DNA of 64,000 nucleotides. Source: Chrysomallon squamiferum. Its lineage: Eukaryota; Mollusca; Gastropoda; Neomphalida; Peltospiridae. The notes beneath the pieces are model-generated. The model saw only the letters and a list, made by a program, of their open reading frames with translations, searched no databases and was not told where the DNA came from. Where the stretch lies: the NCBI GenBank assembly GCA_012295275.1, contig CM022679.1:19408342-19472341 (forward strand), given 5' to 3'. A program made the translations under genes and the position numbers. Below, one piece after another: positions 49,618-61,900 of the stretch (within the stretch, counting starts at the first letter, position 1; every line of letters starts with the position of its first letter).

Positions 49618-49874
49618 GCGAGAGAGGGTTAGCTGTAGATATATTTTCTGGTCTATAAAGAAAGAAGAATTATACTGTAATAGTTTTTATGTTAAAATAT
49701 TAGTTTGCAACAGATATTTAGCTATCTCTGATTAGCATGTTTTCAGTTACTCATTCAATCGAACTTTATTTTTTTTATGGGATTCTCAAAAAATCTAAGT
49801 TCTAAGGATTTAGAGACAAAATCCCATTTTAATTGGTTAAACTAACTTATATAACTATTGAATTACGTAAATAC

Positions 49875-49911
<37 letters not shown>

Positions 49912-49993
49912 TCTGGGTATTTGCGATATAGTCTTAAAGAGACTGTTTCTCTTAAACCATTCATTTCCAATCATAAATGCGATTTTGTTTTCT

Positions 49994-50043
49994 TAATAAT
50001 AATAATAATAATAATAATTATTATTTATTATTATTATTATTAT
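49994..50043. repeat. (AAT)n-(ATT)n palindromic array
   Basis: About seven AAT units run directly into about eight ATT units, so the tract can fold into a hairpin or cruciform. Confidence 0.85.
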
Positions 50044-51135
50044 TCATACAATTTAAGATATAATAATTGTTAAAACTTCTTTATTCATATAATTATTCAA
50101 GTTTTTCTTTTCTTACCGTGACAATTTACCTGATATTGGCGATTTAACACTAGAGTTGTTTCCCTTAGACCATTACTTCTGATTTACATGGGGGTTTTTT
50201 TTTTTTTTTGATGTATTTTTGTTGTTGTTGTCCCCCACCAGTTTCAAATCATTCCAGTTACCAATGTACTGACAAGGAAAGGACAAAAACAGTTTTAGTT
50301 AACAATTCTGCTTAGATGTCTTTAGGCGAATGAAAAATTGTTTAGCAACATTTCAACAAAGTGTGCCTTTCAATTAATACAATTCTTTTTATTTTCAAGT
50401 TATTATTTTATTGTAGAGACTGATTTATCATTCATGACAAGAAGTTATGACAAGTAAAATAGCACTGTTACAAAATAATTTAATCACCATTGTTTTACCA
50501 TTTTTTGTAAGTGGAATCATGAACTAGATACAAGGTTAAAAAAAAGCTCTATATTACACTAAAACCAATTTTTGAGAAAATGGATACAGGAAAGAAATAC
50601 CAGATCTGAGATGCTGCATACCGAAACAACATCTCTGTTATAAGAAAGCTGTTGAAAAGAAACAAATATTGGCTATTTTTATATTTGTTGCTATTAAAGA
50701 TTACACATTTTATTACATTTGAACAATACCAAACATTTAATTTTTTTTAAATTTATTTTTGGTTTGTGGGTTTTTTGCTCTTATGTTAAATTTGAAAACC
50801 AAATAACAATAACAACAACAACAAAATAATAAAAATACATACATATATAAATAATAAAATAAAATAATAATAATGAAATTAAAACATACACAAAATGAAA
50901 CAAACCAGTGTTATAGAAATATTTTTTATTTCATACTTCACTATTGTATAAAAAGATGTAGATATATATATATATATATATATATTAAAAAGATACAAAC
51001 AGTAAAATATTTAACATGGAATGTTTATAGTAAAACAGCAAACTACAAAGCAATATATGAAAATATTAAAACAACAATTTTATCTTTAAAATTCAAAAAA
51101 ATAAACAAGATTTAAAAAGGTTATAATTTTAGAAT

Positions 51136-51173
<38 letters not shown>

Positions 51174-51587
51174 GCATTAACTAAAAAATAAAATATAAAT
51201 AAGTATTTAAAAGTTGTTTAGACTTGAACAAATAATAAACTTTATGAATAGGTATGTGACAAATAACACTATGAAATAAATATATTTCTTCTGCATATAT
51301 AACAGTGTCAGAAACATTAAAAATTCATATCTAAAAATAATTATTTTTAAAAGTAAAATAAAAATAAAAATGAGTAAACAATTATTAGTTCAGAGTAACT
51401 AATACTAATATCCTCTTTGTTTAAAAAAATAACAATTTTCCACATAACATATAAATGTCTTGTAACAGCAGTCGAACACATAAGTGTATTTTAAGGAGAA
51501 GGAAATATTAATGTTCTGCTTGATAACATATTTGTGTTTTTTTCTATGGAAGAAGAAATTTAAACAAGATGCCAGCCTACAGCTACT

Positions 51588-52780
51588 TTATAGAATGGTT
51601 GTGTCATCCTTAAAGCCAGTTGCTTTGTATGCTTCTTCCCTGAAAGTAATAACAATAAGTATAATAATAATGAAATGGTAACTGCCATTAATAATGTTTT
51701 AAAAAACAAAAAACAAATAATAATTCTAATAACAACAAAGTTAAAAAATAGTCACTTTACAGGATTCATGCATGCAAGAAGATGTATACATGTATATATT
51801 TATTTGTGGTGAACACAGAAATAAAGCAGTACAAAGAATTATTTGTGATGATTATAAGAATCCCATGCTTATTATTCATTTTAAGTTAATATTTCACTAG
51901 ATAAAATTTGTCAAGGAACAAATGTTTTTGTTGTGTTGGGGATGCTTTTAATATTTAAACAATGACTAATTTTATGATGATATTATTTTTGTATGTTTAA
52001 TATCATTTGTCTCTTGCATGTAATGAAAATGGTGCTCACCCCTGGTAGATGGGATTGGTAGCAGAAGCAATGTTTGTGTTTGTTCCGTACTGTGTCACTT
52101 CAGATGTGATGTTGGCATCATGGGCAACATGTTCCACAGTGGGTGAGGCTTCATCTGGCTGGAATATCATGTTAATCTCACCAACCTCTTGCAAACCTTC
52201 ATCAGGAGGCACGTACATGTTTAGACTCTGTAAGTTAAAAAATAATAATTAAGATGTCTTAAAACAAATGTTGATTCATTTATAGAAATAAACATGAATT
52301 TAAAACGAGACAAATTTGAAGATGTGAAGATATTTATACATAATGTATTTGTTAATGTCATTAAAACTTATTTTGAATTTTTTTCTCATGAAATAAGAAA
52401 TAAAACTATCTGATGTAAATATTTATCATCAGAGGCCTTCATGAAATAATAAAATATGATCTAGCACACACAACCATCAATGTGCTTACTTTACCAATGA
52501 ATGTTTTAAAATAACAAAAACAAAAATGAAAAAACTGGGACAACACCACTGAGTTTCCACATTTGTGTAACTCATAATTATACAGAAACCTAATGTCTGA
52601 CATCTAAAAAATGCTATTAATACAGTGGATTGTGGTCTCAGTAAATAAATATTCATTTTGTATTCCTATAATAAACATACCTGTGTCTCATATTCTCTGA
52701 GGAAGCTTGGTGGTTCCACAAAATCTGGTCCTGCGTAATTACTCTGGTAGCTTCTGTACTGCTGAATGAACTTCATGTAT
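51588..52780 (-). other. Cadherin cytoplasmic tail exons
   Basis: Exons 52780-52681, 52227-52040 and 51639-51588. Tail motifs: FVEPPSFLREYETQ, SLNMYVPPDEGLQEVGEINM, an NPIY (NPxY-type, endocytosis or PTB binding in other proteins), and a last exon of 16 codons ending FKDDTTIL, a class I PDZ ligand (T at -2, L at 0). The donor of the 52040 exon overlaps an in-frame TGA, so retention of this intron would end the protein after NPIYQG and remove the PDZ ligand. Confidence 0.85.
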
Positions 52781-54800
52781 CTGAGAAAAAATAACAATCA
52801 GTAATTGTAGCACAAATTCTGATGGTGTGCATGTAAATGTGTTCTAACTTGACTGGTATTCCACACAAGATTTTCACAAAAAAGCACACTACAGATCTTC
52901 TTACCTTGAATATGAAAAAACTAGTACAATGATTCCAACAATACACAGCAGAATGATTATGGCTGCCAAGGCAATGAGAGCTGCCCAAGGATCATCCACC
53001 CACCACAGATAGGATTTGGTGATCATGTTGCGGATGTAGATTTCTGATTGATAAGGTAGTCGAACTTCGTGTACAATGATTGAAGTGTTGTCCTTTATCA
53101 TTTTTTTTATCACCTTCTGAGATTCATCTGACAGGATCCTGAAAAACAAATATACAACAGATTCTGACAATTTTCTCTTTACTTTTTCCTCTTTCTTTCT
53201 CTCTATTATGCCTTCTTCTAGTAATCAATAAGAACAGCAAAAGTGAGTTTTATCTCATAAAAATCCAAATCAATAACTATTAACTGCATTGAGATAAAAT
53301 TAAAAATATATTGTTTTAGTAATTTAATGTTTAAACAACGGAAAGATATTTAATTTATGTATTTTCAGACATATCTCTTTTAATGTTTATGATAACTATT
53401 TAAAAATAGCTTCACAAAATTTCAATCCTTAAAACAGTTATAAATTGGCATCAAATGGGGAGATGTTTTTTTTTTTAAAAAGGTCACTTAAAAATAGTGA
53501 TCAGTATTAGAATTATTTTTAAATTTGTAATTATAAATTAAAAAGAAGAAGCCTGAAAGTACCAGTGACTGCAATTATTTGAATATTTTGTGTATATCAG
53601 TTTACTTACATCTTTCTCACTTTTTTATCTGTGTTATTGAGAAGTCGATAACCATTAGATCTGTAGTCTACCAAAACAAATATGATGTCACTCCTGTTGA
53701 TAAAAATAACAAATAATTTTTGAACATTTTATTATAATTAATAAAATGTTCATTTGACAATCACAATTTATCCTGAACATAAATGATATAAAATGGGTAT
53801 GAGTGGAAAAAGTATTTCTACTTATAGCTGAAAATTATTTCAATTAATAACAACTACATATAATTTTATGTTTAAAGTACAGATATTAACTTAAAAAGAA
53901 ATATTAATAATAATAAAAATAATAATAAAGGCAAAAACATGTTGGCAAAAACATGTTATTTTCCAAAAATATCTATCTACATAAAAGTTCAGTAGGTTTT
54001 ATTTACTTTGATTGAAATTATTTAATTTTATTGACTAGTTATGAAATAATCAACACTTACGACTGGCTCTCTGTGCGGATGTTGTTCTTTTCAATTTCTA
54101 TTTCCTTTGACCGGATTCTTTCAATGATAGTAAGATATCCTGTCCACTGCTGAATGTATCTGTCACAACAAAAAATAATTACTGAATTAACAATACAAAT
54201 AATTTTGTGAAAGACACTCACAAGTTACTAATCCCTGATTAACTGACAAACATCTCAGTCTAATACAAAAAAGTCTATCTAAAATGATCAGAACTATTTG
54301 TTAATATCCATTTAACAATTTTTCTACTTACAGTCTACCTTAGTGGCCCCAAATGAGGATTTAAAAAAATATATATTCCTCAGTAAAAAGTGATGTCATA
54401 ATTAAAACAAAATCTGTGGTGAATTTGTTGATCATTATCAGCAAAGACTGTATTAAAAAAGTCCACAGTATTTGAAAATACACAAACTAGGCTATTTGTT
54501 GGGTTTGTTTTTCATGTGATGCTAGTGTAATTTATAAAGTCAAATTCATTGTTTGACACACTTTGAAAAGATTTTACAAACCTTCTAAATTCTTCCTGTC
54601 TTGCTAGAATCTGTTCTGATGGTCGATTATCAAGAACCAGATAGAATCTATTGTAGCTCTCTATCAGATTGACCTTAACAATAGAAAAACAGATATGTTA
54701 TAAAAAACTAAAAAATTCAGATTGACCTTAACAACAAAAAACTAAATTGTTTAAAAATGTAAAAATGTAGTAATTCTCACAACATTCCGTATGACGAGAA

Positions 54801-54838
<38 letters not shown>

Positions 54839-57800
54839 ACAAATGTGACTTACAATAACATCTGCATTATCTTCCAGTGGGACTGTTCCAAGAGGTCTGT
54901 CTCTGGCAAGTATGTTAAAAACATACTGATGTGGAGTATTTGGGGCAGTGTTAAATTCCATGGTTGTTTTCAGAACACCGGTGGTCAGAGAAAGACTGAA
55001 TTGAGTGACTGATTTGTTAAAAATGAGATACTCTATCTCTCCATTCCGGCCAGCATCTTTATCAGTTGCCTGTAAAACATAAAATTTCAAAATTCAATAT
55101 GGGGTTTCAAGTGAAACTTCATCTGATATACGATTGACTGGTACTACTGGAACAGCTATTTTTTTAATTGTGTACAATCATGTTACTTACGTTGACTGTC
55201 ATAATTTGGTCGTTAGGCAGAGCCAGGATAGAGATAGCACCGTAGTATTTTTTAGAGTCATAGTTTGATGGTGGATACAGTGGGAACTGGAATTCAGGTC
55301 TGTTGTCATTGACATCCAGCACTTTAATGATAATCTGCATCCTGCGCCACGCATCTACAGAAAAAAGATAATTGTTAGTTTAGAGAAATATATGTTGTGT
55401 GTTCATGTGTGTGTGTGTTGTGTTGTGTTTGTGCATGTGTGTGGAGTATATGTCTGTGGTTGTGTTTGTGCATGTGTGTGGAGTATATGTCTGTGTTTGT
55501 GTTTTTGCATGTGAATGTGAGGGTGTGTATGTGTGGCCAAATAACTTAAGAAAAAATAATTGTCAATTTAGAGAAATATATGTAACAAATAAAAGTGTAT
55601 CTTTGTGTATAGTTGTGTATGATGGCAAAGTAGCACTGGAATCACAAATTTCATTAAAACCAATCATAATTCTTTAATATACCACACCAGATAAATATTT
55701 ATGAACACTTAAGATAAGTGAAGTATTTTCTGAAAACATCACTCACTGTAAATTTCGTATTTGTTGTTGTCTGCTCCAGTCTGACGCCTGCGTCGTCTTT
55801 GAGGTTGCAGTGCAGGTTTAACTTCAGCATATATCACGTACTGGTCAATGTCCTCCCTGTCCAGCTTCTTGGCCAGTGTCAGATTACAGTTCTTCATGTA
55901 GTCATCGTAGACGATTGTAAACACATCTGTACAAAATACAAAATACAACTTTTAATACAAATCAAACTGTTACTAAATGAACCTGATGAAAAGAATCAAC
56001 AAATACTTTTATTAAACTAACCATTTTCCTCACACACTCTTACTAAATTAATATTTAAAAAACAAACCAGATGTATTTTCACCCCACTTCTTTTTAAATA
56101 TACCCTGAATTACTTTTTAAATATAAAGAACATGAATTTTTTTTTTATGTCATGTATCATTTACTGTATTAAATCCTATAAAAAGATGCAAAATCAAAAC
56201 ATACCATGTCTGGATCCAGAAAGAGTGACATTAATCTTGTTACTTCCTTGGTTGACCACATCCATGTATATGATAGACGTTCCTGTCAATGTGTTTTCTG
56301 GGACCTCAATGCTGTAAAATGCAACCATTAAAACAGTGAGACCTCATAAAGTGATGTTTTTACAAAGATGCCATAACACCTTCTGGCTTGTTACCAACCA
56401 GTTTTTAAACAATCAGTTAATGTTAGTATATAATATATATTTTTATAAATCTCACTTTCTCTCTCTTTCTTATCTGTCTGTCTCTTTCTCTTTCTCTCTA
56501 ATTCTAAATGAAAAATTTATATTAAAAAGTTTATTACTATTTTCTAAAAAACCACATATCCAGCCATGTTCATCAAACACTAATTCATCTCTCACTCAAC
56601 TCATCCAACCATTCTCTCAAACTTGTTCATTCATAAATTCAGTGACTTGCACATGTACAACACAATACATAAACTTACTAATACTGAGGTCGAATGAAGC
56701 CAAGTTTGCCCTGTCCCAACTCGGAGTAAGTGACATCAACATAAATTTTAGCTCTAGAACTTCTAGGACGCCAACTCTTATCAGACACTTCAACCTCAAA
56801 CTGTTATTAACATAATAATTAGTATTTTAATAAAAGAAATCACTAAAATGACAGAGATTCAGATTTGTGAAAACATCTGCCATGTTGTTTATTTAATGCT
56901 TTTGTGATGTTTGCCTGTTTCATGCAAATTCATAAAAACTCTGGATTTATATGCTCTCTAAATGTGAGACTGAACTAAATTTTGAATACTTTAAAAGCAA
57001 TCACAATATCAATTATAAGAAGATGACTTACAATAAAGGAACCATTCAGGTATGGTGTCGCACCCTGCCGAAGTGTCTGTTTAATACGAATCCGACCTTC
57101 TTCATCAATCCCAAAGAATCTGCTTACATCACCAATAATTTTGTACTGGATTTCAGCATTAGGTGTCTATCAAAAAATAAAATTTATTATAATTAAAGAC
57201 CATCTCATGTATTTCCAAAACAATAACTTGAAGCATTGATGTGTAATTTAAACTGTAAATAAGATCCATCAGAACCTGAATTATCAGTTACATCTAACTG
57301 TGCCCATTAACAACTTTGTGAGTACACCATCATTACTTTTATTTTTAATATTACATATACAACTGTTAAGGATCAAAATAAATGTTCACTGTAAAGGTGA
57401 AATGTAAACGGACCTCCATGAACATCTTTCTTGATGGCAACACTAATCCTGCCCCTGTATACTCTAAAGTAAACTTTTTAAAAGTACATTTAATGTTTTT
57501 GGCAATTTAGAAAAAAATCTGCTTACATGAGCATTAAGTGTCACATTGGTGTCATTGTCAAGAGCAAATACACTCATAATGACAGTATCGACTCTATCTT
57601 TGTCGCGGGCAGAGGTGTGGTATGAAGTCTGATTGAATTTGGGGGTGTATTTGTTTCTAACAATAGTCACTTCAACTGTGGCAGTGTCAGACTTAGGTGT
57701 AGTAGCTCTATCTTTAACCAAGACAGTAAACTGTAAAAGAAAATAATATGAACATTTACATTTTTTTTAGAAACATTTCAAGTAGTTAGGAATATTTAAA

Positions 57801-58868
57801 TTGTTTGTAAATGTATACTGAGGTAAATTAAGAATATTTAAATGGTTTGTAAACATACATTGAAGTAGTTAGGAACATTATCTCTTCTCAAACTTCTAGC
57901 AAGGGAAATTTCTCCAGTTGTTGGACTTATGACAACAAGGTCATTGGTAGTTGATGGGAGTAAGCTGTAGGTCAACAAGCCACTGTCTGGTACAGTTCCA
58001 GCCTTCAATAAATAAATAAATAACATATACAGTAAGAAACTTTGAAATATATTACTTTCAAAATATAAATAAATTGTTAAAAATGTAAACTTAGGTACTT
58101 GTAAAAACTGTGAATTAAGATTACTTTTATAACAATATATCTAAAACTGATTTCAAAAGAAAAAACAGTAAATTTGAAAATACATATGAAAACAATAAAT
58201 TATAACTTTAGAATAGACTTTAAATTAAAAAATATAGCTTTTCTTTTTTATAATAATAGTAACAGAACTACTACTACTTTTATTTCTACTGCTTCTACTA
58301 CTACTGCTGCTGCTGCTACTACTACTACTTGTAGTAGTACTACTAATAATAATATCATTAACTAATAATATTAATAACAATAACAACAATAACAATAACA
58401 CTGACAATAATAATAATAACAATAACAACACCTAAATTACTGGAAAGTCTACAGTTACATTTGAATATAAACCTATATCTATAACTGAACAAGACATTAA
58501 AAACTCATTAGTAAATATTTGTTTTACTTACATTAGCATCTTTATCTGTGGCAGTAACTTTGACAATGAATTCATTGACATTCTTGTATTCTGAGATGGT
58601 GACAGGGTAGATTTTCTTGCTGAACTCAGGAGCATTGGGATTTCGGATAACTTGCACATTAACCGTTGCTAGACTGGATTTTGAAGAGTTCCGATTATCT
58701 CGGGCAATGACTTTCAACTGCAAACAGAAAGAAAATTGTTACAATAGACATAAGTAGAACTGGCAATCTTCCTAAACAAGACAAAGATCACAATTTGTAA
58801 TATCCGAGTAATAATATCTGTAATGAGTGCTTTTTAAAATGTATGTAAAACATGGAATTATTATTATA

Positions 58869-58902
<34 letters not shown>

Positions 58903-61900
58903 ATAATAATAATAATAATAATGATAAGTTTAGAAAAATATTAAAAACAGGATTATGTTATGAGAGAATCAAATGTTTGACTGGTACTATATCTTTTTAA
59001 ATGTTGGTAATAGCTGAAATGTTTAAAATGTTTATAAGGTCTGCTAATACAGTGATGAATGTAAAATTTGTTTATGTAAAACCACAGTGATCTTACAATG
59101 AAAGTATTCACAGGTGTTTGTGTCAGGCTCTGTTCAAGTGTAATGACCCCAGAGTTTGCATCTATTTGGAAATACAGGCTGTTTGGTGGTTCAACAAGAA
59201 TTTCATATTTGATTTTATCCTGAAAAAATAAAAACATATTTGAAAAGACAAAAATTACACAATGCCTGTAAGTAAATAAAAATAAAATAGTTTTTGTTGC
59301 ATGTTACCATCTTTACTTAAGATGATTAATTTCTGTGTTAAATTTATCAAGATCATAAATACCATCTTTTTTTTTACTTACCCCATCAAGATCATAAGCA
59401 GCAACAGTTATTACAGTTTCATTAACTGGTTTAGATTCTGGAATTTTCACATTGTACACAGATTGATTGAACTGTGGTGCATTTGGGTTACGAGTTACTG
59501 CAACAGTTACTTCAGCGTTGTCACTCTTGCGTGGATTTCCTTTGTCTACAGCAATCACAGTAAACTGGAACACAAACAAAATATCACCCTGGTTTATTCT
59601 AAACCATAATGCAGGAATTCAGAGAACATAGAGATAGATGTAATTGGCACTTACTGGGGTTTTTTTAATATTTTCAAATGCGTGTACATATGTATTTTTG
59701 TTTTCAGTATTTTTATTACTGTAGAATAAACAGAATTGATTTGATGATATCTACATATATTGTTACATAGACAGTTATTGCATTTTAGGGTTGATTATTA
59801 AAGCTGTAGTCATTCTATGTACTAATGCTTCTAAGAGCAAGGTCTGTGACTTTGAATGGCAGGGTTTTAGCTGGAATAGCAAACTTCCCAGAGCATGCCG
59901 ATGTGATTACCTTGTAAGTCAGAGTGTTTGGATCTTGTGACAGTCTTCTTGCCACTGACAGGGATCCATCATTGATGTTGATGTAGAAGTAGTTGGATGA
60001 ATATGATGGTAATGATGAAGTGGGATCAACAGAATATTCAATTATACCATTATCACCCTGCAGCATACAGAAACATATTATCAGTAACATTAATTTAGGT
60101 GACATATTAATGTACAAAAATTCATTTTAAATCTGTAAATATATTGCTACATATTTCAAATTTATCCAGGTGTCCAAAACATCACAATTTATTTTGTGTA
60201 ATAATAGGAATGATAGTATAATTAATATTTAAATTTCTTAAAACCCATTTTGGTTATTGTTTTTTAATTATTATTAATTTTTTTTCACACCCCTTGTTGA
60301 TGATGAATGTTAAGGAAAGAGTTCTCATAGTTACATTCAAGACAAAAGACTTGAACAGCAATTAAATCAGATACAAATCTGAGAAAATATTTAAAAAACA
60401 TATCAAGTCATTTATGATTTAGTAAAAAAAAATTCATTAGAATAGGATTTGTGCATGACTAGAGAAAAACTGGATGTCCAAGAAAAATATTAACAATTAA
60501 ATTTTGGGCCATTTGATTTCATGCCTTTATTTCAAAATACATAATTTTATTCCCTTTTAGATATACTTTCATGTTTTGTTGTTACTGTAGGTACAAAAGA
60601 AACAAAACAATAAACAACTGATTACACTGGATAATAAACTATGTAAGAGAAATGATAAATATTAAATATGTATGCTATGGACAAAAACATAAAATACAAT
60701 AGCAAACAGCAACACCCTTTTTCAATGTAAATATCTAGAATTTAGATCTTTAAGATCAATACTGTGACAAAATGAAAACCACAGTAAATGATAAAGCACT
60801 GCGAGTTTTTTTCAAAAAAGAAAATATTTAAAGAAAAAAGAACTTACAGAATCCTGATCAGTGGCATTTAATTGTCCAAATATTTTTCCCAGTGGTTGGT
60901 CTTCTGGTAGACTGAAAAAATATTTCTTCTTGTTAAACTGTGGTGGGTTGGGATTCCTGTTTATTGTTATCCTGACAAATCCCATTGCACATTCTGCAGC
61001 ATTGGATTCCCGGCAGGCAAACACACGCAGCTGAAAAATACAGATTAGCATGTTACATGACTGTGATTTACCATTATCAACATGTTTGATTTATCATTTT
61101 CTTGAACATCAAAAACTGATGCACTCTTTATGCTGGGGTCTCATTAAACATTCCTATTTTCTTATCTACAATGAATTTAAAATATGTTTTTAATTGATAT
61201 TTATCAAAAACTTTTGTTGGTTATTATTTAACTAATTTGAAAAAATAATTTTCAATAAATACTTACAGTGTACTGTAATGTCTTTTCTGGATCAGATATG
61301 AGATTCTTTTTCAGTATAACTTTTCCATCCTTTGTCAGTGTGAAATAATCAGGCCCTAAGCCATCACCTCTAAGATCATATATCAGTTTCTGAAATAGTC
61401 ATATAATAATAAATATTAATTTTAATTTCTGTTTTTCTGAGAGGTCTTTCTTATGTTTGTCTGAAAATAAGCATATTCAGTTAATCATAAATTTAAAGTT
61501 GTATAAAAATAAAGTTATTCAGTTAATTTTATTTATTTAATAAAAATAATAAAAACTAGTAATTCATCAAAAAACACACACACAACACAGAAACACCCAC
61601 AAACACAATATAATAACTAAGAAAATGAACCAGTCAACAGACATATGAATAATAAAAAAAACCCAATATAGTACAAACTAATCAACATATAATATAAAAT
61701 AAAATAAATAAATAAAATAAATTAAAGAAGATAAATAAAAAAGTTAAATAAGAAACAAAGACATACTGCTGACAGTGGATCATTGGCTTGAATGGTTATG
61801 ATGGTCTCATTGTTCAGTTTGATGTTCTCCTTCACTGTGATATGGATGTCCTGGCTGAAGCGAGGCAAGTCAACTTTAGTAATTCTGAGACTCACAGACG

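Larger units (their letters stand above)
49261..51587. other. Spacer between the cadherin and its duplicated tail
   Basis: Holds a GC/AC alternating tract (49583-49617), facing ATT and AAT arrays (49877-49911 and 49994-50043) and other AT-rich repeats (51137-51172). If the duplicated tail is a separate gene, its promoter should lie in the first few hundred bases of this stretch. Confidence 0.5.

Noticed and set aside
47711-53693. Simple mutually exclusive splicing of exon 53693-53610 to either transmembrane exon
   Set aside because: The joint to 47909 is out of frame and reaches a stop after a few codons.
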